A DNA stretch of 64,000 bases from Phaeobacter sp. J2-8. GTDB lineage: Bacteria > Pseudomonadota > Alphaproteobacteria > Rhodobacterales > Rhodobacteraceae. Of the stretch, positions 19,249-28,752 are shown one piece after another (the stretch's first letter is position 1; every line of letters begins with the position of its first letter). The notes under the pieces were generated by a model. The model was not told where the DNA came from. It did not search any database and saw nothing but the letters and a program-made list of their open reading frames with translations. Made by a program: the position numbers and the translations under genes. The stretch lies in NCBI RefSeq assembly GCF_022867865.1, contig NZ_JALIEC010000005.1, positions 291,074 to 355,073 on the forward strand, in the 5' to 3' direction.

Positions 19249-19922
19249 CCACAATCAACAGCACGCCCTATGCCTGGCCCTATAACGGCGATCTGCGCCC
19301 GGAAAACACCGCGCTGATCGTGATCGACATGCAGACCGATTTCTGCGGCGCGGGCGGCTATGTCGATCATATGGGCTATGATTTGTCGCTGACACAGGCG
19401 CCGATTTCCCCGATCAAGGCCCTGATGGCCGACATGCGCGCCAAGGGGTATCACATCATCCACACGCGTGAGGGCCACCGCCCCGACCTGTCCGACCTGC
19501 CGCCCAACAAACGCTGGCGCAGCCAACAGATCGGCGCCGGGATCGGCGATGCCGGACCCTGTGGCAAGATCCTGATCCGGGGCGAAGCAGGCTGGGACAT
19601 CATCCCCGAACTCTACCCCCTGCCGGGTGAGGTCATCATCGACAAACCCGGCAAGGGCAGTTTCTGTGCGACCGATCTTGAATTGATCCTGCGCACCAAG
19701 GGCATTGAAAATCTGATCCTGACCGGGATCACCACCGATGTCTGTGTCTCGACCACCATGCGCGAGGCGAATGATCGCGGTTTTGAATGTGTCATCGCCG
19801 AGGATTGCTGTGGCGCAACCGATCCGGGCAACCACGCCGCCGCGATCAAAATGGTCACGATGCAGGGCGGGGTCTTTGGCGCGGTCACGGACAGCGCATC
19901 GCTTATCGCGGGGTTGGTGTGA
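19245..19922 (+). CDS. biuH: Biuret-hydrolase-like cysteine hydrolase (isochorismatase fold)
   Basis: This likely converts biuret to allophanate and ammonia. The product is 225 residues. The Asp-Lys-Cys triad is D28 (IVIDMQTDF), K134 ([10 protein letters not shown]) and C167 ([17 protein letters not shown]); the spacing equals that of the characterised Rhizobium BiuH as I recall it. Extended stretches such as [20 protein letters not shown] and [15 protein letters not shown] are also BiuH-like. The nearby atzF product would consume the allophanate formed, which supports the call. RutB-type ureidoacrylate hydrolase is the main alternative, but no other rut genes are present. Confidence 0.8.
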   Translation: MTTINSTPYAWPYNGDLRPENTALIVIDMQTDFCGAGGYVDHMGYDLSLTQAPISPIKALMADMRAKGYHIIHTREGHRPDLSDLPPNKRWRSQQIGAGIGDAGPCGKILIRGEAGWDIIPELYPLPGEVIIDKPGKGSFCATDLELILRTKGIENLILTGITTDVCVSTTMREANDRGFECVIAEDCCGATDPGNHAAAIKMVTMQGGVFGAVTDSASLIAGLV

Positions 19923-19989
19923 TGCAGACCGACATTTCTCACCCCTGCCCTGCGGCCCTGTCTGCCGCTCCTCGGGGTCAGGGGGCCGC

Positions 19990-21516
19990 ATGATCCACAC
20001 ATGTGAAAACGGCGCAATCAGCGTGCAAACCCTGCATACCACCATGCGCTTTGGCGCGTTTACGGCGCTGGACGATGTGTCGATCGACATTCCGGCGGGC
20101 ACTTTTCATGCCCTGCTTGGCGAAAACGGTGCGGGGAAATCCACGCTCGTCAAATGCATGATGGGGTTTTACAACGCCACCTCTGGCGAGCTTCTGGTCA
20201 AAGGCCGAGAGGCGCGCATGACCGACCCCAAGGTGGCGCAGAAGCTGGGCCTTGGAATGGTTTATCAGCATTTCACGCTGGTGCCGTCGTTGACGGGGGC
20301 CGAGAACCTTGTGATCAGCCGCGCCGACACGCCGGGATTGATCGACTGGCGGCGCGAAACCCGCGCGCTTGACGCCTTTATGACCAAGATGCCGTTTCAC
20401 GTGCCGCTTGATCAACCTGTCAGCCGGCTGGCGGCAGGAGAAAAACAAAAGCTGGAGATCATCAAACAGCTCTATCTGGGCAACAGGTTCCTCATCCTGG
20501 ACGAACCGACGTCGGTTCTGACCCCGGCAGAGGCGGATGAGGTGCTGGGCCATGTGCGTGCGTTGACGCAGGCGGGGGAAATTACGGTATTGATGATCAC
20601 GCATAAATTCCGCGAGGTCAGCGCCTTTGCCGATGATGTGTCGATCCTGCGGCGTGGTAAATATGTCGGCGGCGGGTCCGTGGCCGACATGAGTATCGAA
20701 GATATGAGCCGCGCGATGATGGGCGAGGCCCCCGTCATCAGCACCCGAAGCCGGCGCGACACGGTCAAACAGCCGCTTCTGACAATGAACGGCATCAAAG
20801 CGCGGGATCGCACCGGGCTCAAGCCCATCGAAATCGACGATGTGACGCTTCATTCCGGGGAAATCCTTGGGATTGCGGGCATTTCCGGCAATGGCCAAAT
20901 GGAGCTGATGGAAATCCTGACCGGGCAACGCCGGATGGAACAGGGCGACATCCGCGTCAATGGCGCGCAATATGGCGCCACCCGCGCCGAGGCGCGCGCC
21001 CATGCCATCCGCTATTTGCCCGAAGAACCGCTGCGCAACGCCTGTGCCCCACGCATGAGCGTGGCGGAAAATATTGCGTTTCGCATGTTCGACGCGGGCA
21101 AGGACGGCAAGACCGCGTTCTGGAATGACAGCGGCGCCATTGCCCGCAATGCCGCAACCCTGATCAAGGCGTTCAATGTAAAAACCAGCTCGCCTGCGGC
21201 GCGCATCGCGTCGCTGTCAGGTGGCAATGTGCAACGCGCCGTGCTGGGGCGGGAATTGACCGGGGACGTCAAGGCGCTGATCGTGTCTAACCCCTGTTTC
21301 GGGCTGGATTTCGCCGCGGTGTCGTCGATCCGCGATCGGCTTGTCGAGGCCCGAAATCAAGGTACGGCAATCCTTTTGATCAGCGAGGATCTGGACGAAA
21401 TCATGGAGCTTTCCGACCGCATCCTGGTGATGTCCGAAGGGCGCATCGCCTATGAAACCCCGATTGCGACGGCCAATGTCGAACAGATCGGGCAATATAT
21501 GGCAGGACATCACTGA
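19990..21516 (+). CDS. ABC transporter ATP-binding protein, BMP-type importer (two NBDs)
   Basis: This 508-residue double ATPase (YufO/RbsA-like) energises the BMP importer. The first domain is canonical: Walker [10 protein letters not shown] (44-52), signature [12 protein letters not shown] and Walker [16 protein letters not shown]. The second domain is degenerate: its signature is [15 protein letters not shown], but the Walker B region reads [13 protein letters not shown], without the acidic pair. The same asymmetry occurs in related transporters. It lies 67 nt after the biuret-hydrolase-like gene and overlaps the next hydrolase by 1 nt. Confidence 0.92.
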   Translation: MIHTCENGAISVQTLHTTMRFGAFTALDDVSIDIPAGTFHALLGENGAGKSTLVKCMMGFYNATSGELLVKGREARMTDPKVAQKLGLGMVYQHFTLVPSLTGAENLVISRADTPGLIDWRRETRALDAFMTKMPFHVPLDQPVSRLAAGEKQKLEIIKQLYLGNRFLILDEPTSVLTPAEADEVLGHVRALTQAGEITVLMITHKFREVSAFADDVSILRRGKYVGGGSVADMSIEDMSRAMMGEAPVISTRSRRDTVKQPLLTMNGIKARDRTGLKPIEIDDVTLHSGEILGIAGISGNGQMELMEILTGQRRMEQGDIRVNGAQYGATRAEARAHAIRYLPEEPLRNACAPRMSVAENIAFRMFDAGKDGKTAFWNDSGAIARNAATLIKAFNVKTSSPAARIASLSGGNVQRAVLGRELTGDVKALIVSNPCFGLDFAAVSSIRDRLVEARNQGTAILLISEDLDEIMELSDRILVMSEGRIAYETPIATANVEQIGQYMAGHH

Positions 21517-22181
21517 TGACAGAGATTCACGCGGCCCCCTTCCCCTTTCCCTTTGCGCGCGATCAAATCGGCCTTGTGATGATCGACATGCAGCGCGACT
21601 TTATCGAGCCGGGCGGTTTTGGCGCGAGCCTTGGCAATGACGTCGGCCTGCTTGGCGCGATTGTGCCCACCGCCCAACGCCTGTTGCAGGGGTTTCGCGC
21701 GGCGGGCCTGCCGATTTTTCACACAAGAGAATGCCATTTGCCGGACCTGTCCGATTGCCCGGATGCCAAACGCCAACGTGGTGCGCCATCGCTCAGGATC
21801 GGCGACGCCGGGCCGATGGGCCGCATATTGATAGCGGGCGAGCCCGGCGCAGACATCATCCCGGAATTGGCCCCCGCCCCCGGAGAAGTCGTGATCGACA
21901 AACCCGGCAAGGGCGCGTTCCATGCCACCGGATTCGACGCGATGCTGCGCGACCGCGGGATACATTTTCTGATCTTCGCAGGTGTCACCACCGAAGTCTG
22001 TGTTCAGACCACAATGCGCGAGGCCAATGACCGTGGCTATGATTGTTTGATCGCCACGGATGCCACCGAAAGCTATTTCCCCGCATTCAAAGCCGCAGCA
22101 ATCGAGATGATCACCGCGCAGGGGGGCATCGTCGGCTGGGCCGCTCCGACCAACAAAATTCTGGAGGCCCTCGATGACTGA
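21516..22181 (+). CDS. Second isochorismatase-fold cysteine hydrolase
   Basis: This 221-residue hydrolase is paralogous to the one at 19245. The triad is D24 (VMIDMQRDF), K129 ([10 protein letters not shown]) and C162 ([17 protein letters not shown]). It keeps the general substrate loop [15 protein letters not shown] but lacks several residues shared by the first copy, so its substrate is likely different. Triuret hydrolase (TrtA), carboxybiuret-type and ureidoacrylate-type activities are all possible. It overlaps both neighbours and belongs to the same operon as the importer, which points to a second nitrogen-releasing step on an imported ureido compound. Confidence 0.82.
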   Translation: MTEIHAAPFPFPFARDQIGLVMIDMQRDFIEPGGFGASLGNDVGLLGAIVPTAQRLLQGFRAAGLPIFHTRECHLPDLSDCPDAKRQRGAPSLRIGDAGPMGRILIAGEPGADIIPELAPAPGEVVIDKPGKGAFHATGFDAMLRDRGIHFLIFAGVTTEVCVQTTMREANDRGYDCLIATDATESYFPAFKAAAIEMITAQGGIVGWAAPTNKILEALDD

Positions 22182-22506
22182 TCCCAAATCATTCCAAAAC
22201 CTATTGCCCGACGATTGGGCCAACCTGCCTTTTGAACCCTTCCGGGAGGGAGTCGAAATCTGCCATCTCTGGCGCGGGGGGCCGGATGTCGCACTTCTGC
22301 GATATGCACCCGGCGCCTCTGTTCCGCGCCATCGCCACACGGGGCTTGAAACCATTCTTGTCCTCGCAGGCACCCAAAGTGATGACACAGGCAGCTTTGC
22401 GGCCGGCTCACTTGTGTTCAACCCAAACGGAACGGAGCACCGCGTGTGGTCGGACGAAGGCTGTACCGTCCTGATCCAATGGGAAAAGCCGGTCGAATTT
22501 ATCTAG
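22174..22506 (+). CDS. Cupin domain protein (ChrR-like)
   Basis: This small 110-residue single-domain cupin has metal-ligand motif 1 visible as [16 protein letters not shown] and motif 2 around [19 protein letters not shown]. It resembles the cupin half of anti-sigma factor ChrR but has no zinc-binding N-terminal domain, so I do not infer sigma-factor control. It overlaps the previous hydrolase by 8 nt and is the last gene of the operon. It may be a metal-dependent enzyme or sensor of the same pathway; its function is unknown. Confidence 0.8.
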   Translation: MTDPKSFQNLLPDDWANLPFEPFREGVEICHLWRGGPDVALLRYAPGASVPRHRHTGLETILVLAGTQSDDTGSFAAGSLVFNPNGTEHRVWSDEGCTVLIQWEKPVEFI

Positions 22507-22857
22507 GTTCGGGCGGTATTGATCCTGCGGTGTTAGCTCAACAGGTTCTGGTGGCGGTAAGGACGCTCCGCAAGACGGACGCGTTTCGTCTTGCGCTTGC
22601 ACCCCGCTCGATCACCCGACGTGGTGAAATCAACGATTTCCGGGGCTATCCCCTGCCCTTGCGCGCGGCGAAATCAGAAATGCGGCTTGCAGGATCGCGA
22701 AGCCAATGGGCCAATCGAATAGAAAAAACAGGGATCGGCCACAAAGGACGGCGGGATTACAATTTAGCGCCCACCGCTCTTTCCTAATCCAGTATAGAAT
22801 TCTCTGAGCTCAGGGATTGCACAAAAAAACCTACAACCGACTTCGGGGCAGAATGAC
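22507..22857. other. Intergenic region with a 9-bp stem hairpin; no gene
   Basis: This gap separates the cupin gene from the convergent GIY-YIG nuclease. At 22569-22595, CGCAAGACG and CGTCTTGCG form a perfect stem with a 9-nt loop; it probably ends the biuret operon although no T run follows. An in-frame open stretch exists but has no ribosome site or recognisable content. The region starts a patch of lower GC. Confidence 0.45.
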
Positions 22858-23784
22858 CTATTGATCACTGCCGATTGCTTCTGCAATTTCCAAGTCCTTC
22901 CAATCAGCATAAGTGAGGTTTTTTCCCTCGACAAGCCAATCAGTTCGGCCATTGCGCGATGTACCGAAGAGAAACACGGCAGCGCCACTTGGGCTTTTGA
23001 ATTCGGTGTCTTTTCTCAACACAAAATTACCGTTACCCATGTCCGCGGCAACACCACTGGACAGCAGCCGATCTCTTACGGCTTTGCTGGCAGATGCCAA
23101 AAACGATGACTTCTCTTTCAGGCTACCTGTACTGCCCTCAAGAACGACAAACCGGCCGTCAATCTCGGTTGCTCTTGCGTCAATTCCGGCTCTGGCGTTT
23201 TGAAGAGTAAAAAATACATCGTCTTCAACCGCGGAATTAACCCTGGATGTCGCTTCAAGTTTATTACTGGCCAGTTTTCGGGTGGGGAAAAAGTCGATGC
23301 CAAGAACAGGGAGCGCTAACCTAACTTCCTCAAGGAAGCTTTCCATGTCGGAAATGTCTGCCTCAGGCAACTTGTCAAAATTTGGGTTGGTCTTGTTATC
23401 AACGGTGACTTTTCCAGATTCGTGAGCAAAATCAAGCAAACGACCTTCCAGATACTTGACGTGTGCTTTGGTCAAATTCATGTCCTTGCTGCTGACCGAC
23501 ACGAACCTATCCCAAAAATCCTTCTCTTTGTTGTGGTTGACAATACGGCTCTTCAACTTATCGGCTTCGCCGACATATATCTTTTGATCGCCTTGATCGT
23601 TCTCATCAGGTCCGACCAAAACATAGACCCCAGTGCGTGAAACCTCAACGCGAGCGAGCGCCGTTTCAATCCGAGTTCGTGGTGAAAACAGGATATGGCC
23701 GCTCCAATTTCCAATCTCGACCGTCACGATCCCAGAAGCAGACCCATCAACCAGATACAACTTCAGAGACCGACCATTTCCCAT
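22858..23784 (-). CDS. GIY-YIG nuclease with C-terminal DUF4357
   Basis: This 308-residue protein has a GIY-YIG nuclease domain at about residues 48-140. The two tyrosine motifs are GVYVLVG and IYVGEAD, and LKSRIVNH follows with the expected arginine. A DUF4357-like C-terminal domain follows (AGIDARATEIDGRFVVLEGSTGS...KSPSGAAVFLFG...TDWLVEG). Such proteins occur in mobile and defence islands, but the function of this architecture is not established. GC content is clearly lower than in the flanking genes, suggesting transfer. It is a stand-alone gene. Confidence 0.85.
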   Translation of the reverse strand: MGNGRSLKLYLVDGSASGIVTVEIGNWSGHILFSPRTRIETALARVEVSRTGVYVLVGPDENDQGDQKIYVGEADKLKSRIVNHNKEKDFWDRFVSVSSKDMNLTKAHVKYLEGRLLDFAHESGKVTVDNKTNPNFDKLPEADISDMESFLEEVRLALPVLGIDFFPTRKLASNKLEATSRVNSAVEDDVFFTLQNARAGIDARATEIDGRFVVLEGSTGSLKEKSSFLASASKAVRDRLLSSGVAADMGNGNFVLRKDTEFKSPSGAAVFLFGTSRNGRTDWLVEGKNLTYADWKDLEIAEAIGSDQ

Positions 23785-23915
23785 TTCCGAAGACCCTTGA
23801 TACCACTTTGATTGAAAATCCTCCTACAACAGCAGGTGGCAGTTGGAAACCCGAAGAACGACGAAGCGGGACCGCATACTGTCGTCAACTTAAAACATAT
23901 AAGGCATTGCCAAGA

Positions 23916-24020
23916 ATGACCTGGAAGTTCGCTTACGTTGTTTACAAGATCACTTTCCCAAACGAAAACATCTACATTGGCAAGGATAATCTATCCATTA
24001 CTGATGGGGTGCGCCCGTAG
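23916..24020 (+). pseudogene. Truncated GIY-YIG nuclease fragment
   Basis: An ATG at 23916 begins MTWKFAYVVYKITFPNENIY, followed by IGKD, an excellent match to the start of GIY-YIG nucleases of the YVVYKITFPN..IYIGKD type. Similarity stops near 23990, and the frame ends at 24020 with unrelated sequence. This is therefore the 5' stub of a nuclease cut off by a rearrangement. It points away from the intact GIY-YIG gene and may mark the break-point of an inserted or deleted segment. Confidence 0.6.
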
Positions 24021-24657
24021 AATTGACGGAGCGACTGTCACGCGTGTTGCCGATAGGCGCGATGCAACGTGCCAGCGAGTTTTCAGGTGACGGCATGACC
24101 GAAAGAGGAAGGGCCTGTCGCCCAATGGCGGGGGCGCAGTCTTTGTTCCAATTGATTTCCATGCGGCAAGCAACGTCCACCCCCCCCCTCGAGCCCACAC
24201 CGCCGTCTGCCATGGAGCGTTCCTTGAGCAACGGACGTTGCTTGCGATTTGATACTGACGTGGATGCCGTGTGATCGGTCCGGGTAACCGGGGTTCAGTA
24301 TTTTCTTGCCCGTGGGGTGACGGATACGAGGAAAAGCATCGCGGAGCTTTCAACGCTGGCACGGGATGCATTCCGTCAGAAGCTTGTCCGTGATCAGTGA
24401 TCAGGGGGGGAACAGCGCCGCCGGGAGCGGTATTGTCACTTTGCGCCTGACGCTCACCGCCCTGAACGGCCGTATCCCAATACTCACGGATGCTGCGGAG
24501 CGGCAAGCGATTGCTGGCATTCACAGTGCTCGCGAAGCCTCGACTGCAGTCCGCGACGTGTGGGCTATCGGCCGATGTCGCTCTGATGCCGGCGGATTGG
24601 CTGGCGCTATTATGGTCGCAGGGCACAGGCACTGTACGGTGCCGGGATGCCGGTACG
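24021..24657. other. Non-coding or decayed stretch, no recognisable gene
   Basis: About 640 nt between the nuclease stub and the CitE-like gene. Short open frames occur on both strands, but none has a ribosome site, family motifs or consistent codon use. It includes a run of nine C's near 24180-24189 and a G7 run near 24403. It is probably a scar of recombination. Confidence 0.4.
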
Positions 24658-25518
24658 TCAGCCAGACAGCGGCCCTCGCGCGATAATGGACTGGGCCCGG
24701 GTCACCAGCGGCAAATCGATCATCTGGCCATCGAGCTTCGTCACGCCTTGCCCCTTTCTGGCGGCGGTCTCGGCGGCCTCTACGACTCGTCGCGCCCATC
24801 CAAGCTCGGCCTCGGTAGGCGAAAAGACGTCGTTGAGAACCGCCACCTGGGCCGGATGTACCGCGTAGCCACCAGTGGACCCGATGGCGCGGGCGTATGT
24901 GGCAGCGGCCCGCAAGCCATCGATGTCACGAAAATCGGACATGCCTGCGGCGACGGCGAAAGAGGCGACCGATGCCGCCCGCGCGGCCTGGTTGACCTGT
25001 TGAACAGCGGGCCTCAGAACATCCGGCGTGGCGGCGACGCCCATCGACGTTGCATAGTCCTCGACACCAACCGTCATTGCAACGAGCCGAGGGGACGCCG
25101 TCGCGATTTCTCGTGCATTCAACACCGCAGCCGCCGATTCAAGCATGCTGACGAGACGGATGTTGCCCGCCGGAAGGCCCCGTTCCTTCTCCAACTCGCC
25201 GATCATGGCATCGACGGCACGGACCTGCGCCGCAGTCTCGCAGAGCGGAAGATGGATCGCCGAGACGCCTTCGATCACGCTGGCTTCGAGGTCGCGAAAC
25301 GCCTGTGTCCAGAGCGCATTGACCCGAACCGTCACATCGACGTCCGACGCGAGACGTGAGACCGCGTCTGGCAGCGCCGACCGCGCTTCGTCCTTGCGGT
25401 CGGGAGCGACGCTTGCTTCGAGATCAAGCACGATAGCATCGGCGCCGCGGCTCGCGGCCTTGGCGAGAAACTTTTCTTCCAGAACCGGTATGAAGAGTAG
25501 AGAGCGCCACATGGTCAC
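24658..25518 (-). CDS. CitE-like (HpcH/HpaI family) CoA-ester lyase
   Basis: This 286-residue TIM-barrel lyase belongs to the citrate lyase beta/malyl-CoA lyase group. Motifs include RSLLFIPV, GADAIVLDLEASVAPDRKDEAR (acidic Mg site), RVN, MLESAAAVLNAREI (Glu ligand), VGVEDYATSMG and GYAVHPAQV. It would split a beta-hydroxyacyl-CoA such as malyl-CoA or citramalyl-CoA into acetyl-CoA and a 2-oxoacid. I take the GTG at 25518, which has AAGGA 6 nt upstream and overlaps the CoA-transferase stop as GTGA. Pairing with a class III CoA-transferase and a TTT importer supports a thioester-cleaving role. Confidence 0.87.
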   Translation of the reverse strand: MTMWRSLLFIPVLEEKFLAKAASRGADAIVLDLEASVAPDRKDEARSALPDAVSRLASDVDVTVRVNALWTQAFRDLEASVIEGVSAIHLPLCETAAQVRAVDAMIGELEKERGLPAGNIRLVSMLESAAAVLNAREIATASPRLVAMTVGVEDYATSMGVAATPDVLRPAVQQVNQAARAASVASFAVAAGMSDFRDIDGLRAAATYARAIGSTGGYAVHPAQVAVLNDVFSPTEAELGWARRVVEAAETAARKGQGVTKLDGQMIDLPLVTRAQSIIARGPLSG

Positions 25519-26715
25519 GCGCCTTCCTTAGCGCGGCAGGCTTTGCCCGGATCATCGACGCCAAGCTCGGCCAGGATCTCTGCGGTGTGCTCCCCCAGCC
25601 TTGGCGCGGGCGCGCGTACGGCACCCGGCGTGGCGCTCAGACGCGGAAATGTCTGGTGCATCGGCAAACGTTCCATGCCCTCGTATTCGAAATCCTGCAA
25701 CACCTCGCGGCCACGGATATAAGGATGGTCGATCAGATCCGAGATGTCGCAAATCGGGCCGACGGTCACGCCTTCTGCTTCGAAAAAGGCGAGGTTTTCG
25801 TCAAGCGTCCGGGTCGTCATGTTCTCGGCAATGATGGCGTCAAGCTCTGCCGCATGTTCGACCCGTGCGCGCGACGTTGCGTACCGTGGATCGTCGTTTA
25901 ATTCGGGCCGTCCAATGGCGGCGGCAAGCTTCTCCCACATCGACTGCATAGAGGCCGACATCGCGATAAACTTGCCGTCCTTCGTCGGATAGAGCCCGCG
26001 CGGGGCTGCGACTTCGCTGGAGTTCCCCATACGCTGCGGCACCTTGCCCGTCGTCTCGTATGCCGCTGCCCAGGGGCCGAGGATGCCGAACAGCGGCTCG
26101 AACAGCGAGAGATCCACGACCTGGCCTTTGGCCTCGCCCTTGTCGCGGGCGATCACGGCGGACAGGACACCACCGAACCCGGCAAGGCCGGCGACCATGT
26201 CGGCCAAAGCGAGCGGCGGGAGAAGCGGCGGTTTGTCTTCCCAACCTGTCATCGCCGCGAAGCCGGACATGCCTTCGATCAGGCTGCCAAAGCCCGGTTT
26301 GTCCTTGTACGGTCCCGTCTGTCCCCAGCCCGACACGCGCACGATGATCAGTTTTTCATTGGCTTGCCAAAGCTTCATCCGGCCCCATCCCCCACTTTTC
26401 AAGCGTGCCGGGAACGAAGTTCTCGCAGAGGATGTCGGCGCTGGCGATCAGTTTGTCGAGCACTGCGCGCCCTGCCTCCGAGCGGAAATCGAGTTCCATG
26501 CTCCGCTTGGAACGCGCGTAGACCTTCCACCAGCTTTCGGCTTCACCGAAACGGCGCAAATCGTCGCCCTTGCCGGGGCGTTCGATCTTGATCACGTCGG
26601 CCCCGAAATCGGCCAGCATGTGGGTCATCATGTTGCCAGCGGCAAGCCGCGTCATATCGACAACGCGCAGCCCGGTGAGCGGACCTTTGGCATCAGGTGT
26701 GTAAGGGGTCTTCAT
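25515..26715 (-). CDS. Class III CoA-transferase (CaiB/BaiF family), frameshifted
   Basis: This enzyme moves CoA between carboxylic acids, probably activating the imported acid. The N-terminal half (LTGLRVVDMTRLAAGNMMTHMLADFGADVIKIERPGKGDDLR, with Asp and Arg positions typical of the family) and the C-terminal half (VSGWGQTGPYKDKPGFGSLIEGMSGF...) lie in different frames. The break is near 26374-26378. Removing one base joins GMGPDE to LWQANEKLIIV and gives exactly 400 codons. The start at 26715 has AAAGGA 5 nt upstream. It is coupled to the CitE-like gene downstream. The break is probably a sequence error. Confidence 0.82.
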
Positions 26716-26729
26716 GGAATTCCTTTCCA

Positions 26730-28220
26730 TTAGCCGTCGGACAGGCGGTTACGATCGCGGATCAGCAGCCACGCCACGAACGGGGACGCGGCAAACAGGA
26801 CCAGCGCGAATGGATGATCGAGGATGGCGGCGGGGTTGCGGCCGAGCAGGATCACGGATTGACGGATCGAAAGTTCGATCATCGGGCCGAGCACGAGCCC
26901 GATGATGAAGCAAACGATGGAGATCTCGAGCTTCAGCATGAAGAAGCCCAGCACCGCGAAGGCCAGCATGACGCCGACGGCGAAGAATCCGCCCTGGCTC
27001 ACGTAAATACCTACGACACAGAGCAACAGCACGATGGGATAGATGACGAAGGGTGGGACCTTCACAATCAGCGCAAACGCACGAAGCCCCAGGGATCCGA
27101 TGATCAGCACCATGACATTGGCCATGATCATCGCCGCAAAAAGCCCGTAAACCAGCGACGTATCGCGCTGAAAGATCAGAGGCCCGGGCGTGACACCATG
27201 GATCAGGAAGGCACCGACCAATAGGGCGGCGGTAAGGTTGCCGGGGATACCCAACGTTAAAAGCGGGATCAGGTTCGCGCCTGAGACAGCAGAATTGGCG
27301 CTTTCAGTTGCTGCAATACCCTCGGTCGCGCCGGTGCCGAGTTTCTCAGGCGCTGTCGAGAACCGTTTGGTGGCGGCGTAGCTGAGAAAGGCAGCGAGCG
27401 TTGTGCCAAGCCCCGGCAGTGCGCCGATGGCCGTTCCGATACCCGCCCCACGCAGGACAGTGCGTCTCAGGTTCAGGAATTCACCAAAAGTCAGGCGATC
27501 ATCCCCCTCACTGTTGGCAACGGCCCTGCTGGCATCGGGGCGGTAGCGACGGCCCTCCTGCAGCCTCAGAATGATTTCGGGTACAGCGAGAACGCCGATG
27601 GCAACGGCCGCGAGGGGAAGGCCATCAAAGAGGTCGACCTGTCCGAAGGTAAAGCGCGGCGCAGCGGTTTCCGGGTCCACCCCAACTGTGGCAAGAAAGG
27701 CGCCAAGCGCCGCGGCAAATATTCCCTTGGTCAGCGAGCGGCCCGACAGCGAAGCGATCAGCGTGAGCGAAATCACCAGGATTGCTGCAAGTTCGACCGG
27801 TCCTGCCCGAAGGGCAAAAACTGCAAGCGTGGGCGCCAGCAGGATCAGCACAAGGTCAGAGCAACTGTCCCCCGCGACGGAGGAATAGAGCGCGGTCTGC
27901 AGGGCCTTGCGCGGTTTGCCGCCCTTGGCGAGCGGATGTCCGTCAAGGGTCGTCGCGGCAGAATGCGGCTCGCCCGGCGTGTTGAGCAGGATGGCCCCGA
28001 TTGCGCCGCCGAAGCCACCCCCCTTCATCACGCCCACCAGCATGCCGATCGCCGCGAGCGGCGCCATCGTGAAAGTCAGCGGGATGGCCACCGCGATGGC
28101 CATTGGCGCATTCAGCCCCGGCACCGCGCCAATCACGATCCCGATCATGACGCCGAGCACGACCGACAGAAACGTCGTCAGCGACAGCGCGTCGAGCATG
28201 GCTGCAAAAATGATATCCAT
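26730..28220 (-). CDS. tctA: Second TTT large permease, TctA family
   Basis: This 496-residue TctA-type permease is distinct from the one at 953. The family signatures are GAVPGLNAPMAIAVAIPLTF near residue 30, ILLNTPGEPHSAATTLDGHPLAKGG near 77 and LTLGIPGNLTAALLVGAFLIHGVTPGP near 325. About twelve hydrophobic segments are visible. I start at MDIIFAAM (28220) with AGGA upstream; the in-frame extension to 28274 lies in tctB. It is followed after 14 nt by the CoA-transferase, so transport and CoA activation are probably expressed together. Confidence 0.93.
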   Translation of the reverse strand: MDIIFAAMLDALSLTTFLSVVLGVMIGIVIGAVPGLNAPMAIAVAIPLTFTMAPLAAIGMLVGVMKGGGFGGAIGAILLNTPGEPHSAATTLDGHPLAKGGKPRKALQTALYSSVAGDSCSDLVLILLAPTLAVFALRAGPVELAAILVISLTLIASLSGRSLTKGIFAAALGAFLATVGVDPETAAPRFTFGQVDLFDGLPLAAVAIGVLAVPEIILRLQEGRRYRPDASRAVANSEGDDRLTFGEFLNLRRTVLRGAGIGTAIGALPGLGTTLAAFLSYAATKRFSTAPEKLGTGATEGIAATESANSAVSGANLIPLLTLGIPGNLTAALLVGAFLIHGVTPGPLIFQRDTSLVYGLFAAMIMANVMVLIIGSLGLRAFALIVKVPPFVIYPIVLLLCVVGIYVSQGGFFAVGVMLAFAVLGFFMLKLEISIVCFIIGLVLGPMIELSIRQSVILLGRNPAAILDHPFALVLFAASPFVAWLLIRDRNRLSDG

Positions 28221-28233
28221 GTCTTGTGTCCTG

Positions 28234-28746
28234 TCAGGGCAAAGGTAGTTCCAGGCCCCACCAGAACCCGGCATAGATTACGGCGGGCGCGGCCAATGCG
28301 TTGAATGCATAAGCCCAAAGCGGGGCATGGGTGTGGATCAGCGTGAATGCGATCAATCCCAGGGGCGCGGCGATCCAGAACCCCGAGTAAGGCCTTCCGA
28401 TCGCGTCTCCGACCACCCCCATCACGATCAACATGAGCGCGACCGCAAGGATGCAAAGTGCGAGGTGCCCGGAATCCTGCCACGTCAGTCTCCCGGCCAA
28501 TGGGTCTTCGCCCCCAAGGCGAAGGTTCCCTGCAATCAGCACGGTGCCAAGTGCGGCCATGAGCCAGGCCAACGCGCGAGGCGCAAGGCTGGGCGGAAGT
28601 CCGAAGGCCCCCGCGTCATTCACCTGGGCCGGGATGATCCAGAAAAGAAGTAGAAGGCTGAACAGGACAATCACGATCCCAAGGATCAGATCGGTCGCAA
28701 AACCCGGCGACGTGGTGCCGCCGGGCCCTTCGGGAGAACGTGACAT
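28234..28746 (-). CDS. tctB: Second TTT small permease, TctB family
   Basis: This 170-residue small membrane subunit has four hydrophobic segments (LILGIVIVLFSLLLLFWIIP, ALAWLMAALGTVLIAG, LALCILAVALMLIVMGVVG, YAFNALAAPAVIYAGFWWG). The N-terminal 15 residues are polar. It lies 13 nt upstream of tctA and 6 nt downstream of the tctC stop on the same strand, so gene order and topology both support TctB. Confidence 0.86.
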   Translation of the reverse strand: MSRSPEGPGGTTSPGFATDLILGIVIVLFSLLLLFWIIPAQVNDAGAFGLPPSLAPRALAWLMAALGTVLIAGNLRLGGEDPLAGRLTWQDSGHLALCILAVALMLIVMGVVGDAIGRPYSGFWIAAPLGLIAFTLIHTHAPLWAYAFNALAAPAVIYAGFWWGLELPLP

Positions 28747-28752
28747 CGCGCC

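Noticed and set aside
19245..19922. RutB-type ureidoacrylate hydrolase of the pyrimidine (rut) pathway
   Set aside because: No rutA, C, D, E, F or G homologues occur, while allophanate hydrolase is nearby and the sequence pattern follows BiuH.
22520..22600. tRNA-like look of the stretch after the cupin gene (GTTAGCTCAACAGGTTC)
   Set aside because: No acceptor or anticodon stem can be built. Only a simple hairpin at 22569-22595 holds.
24490..25359. Plus-strand open frame of 289 codons
   Set aside because: It is antisense to the CitE-like lyase, whose motifs are unmistakable, and has no family features of its own.
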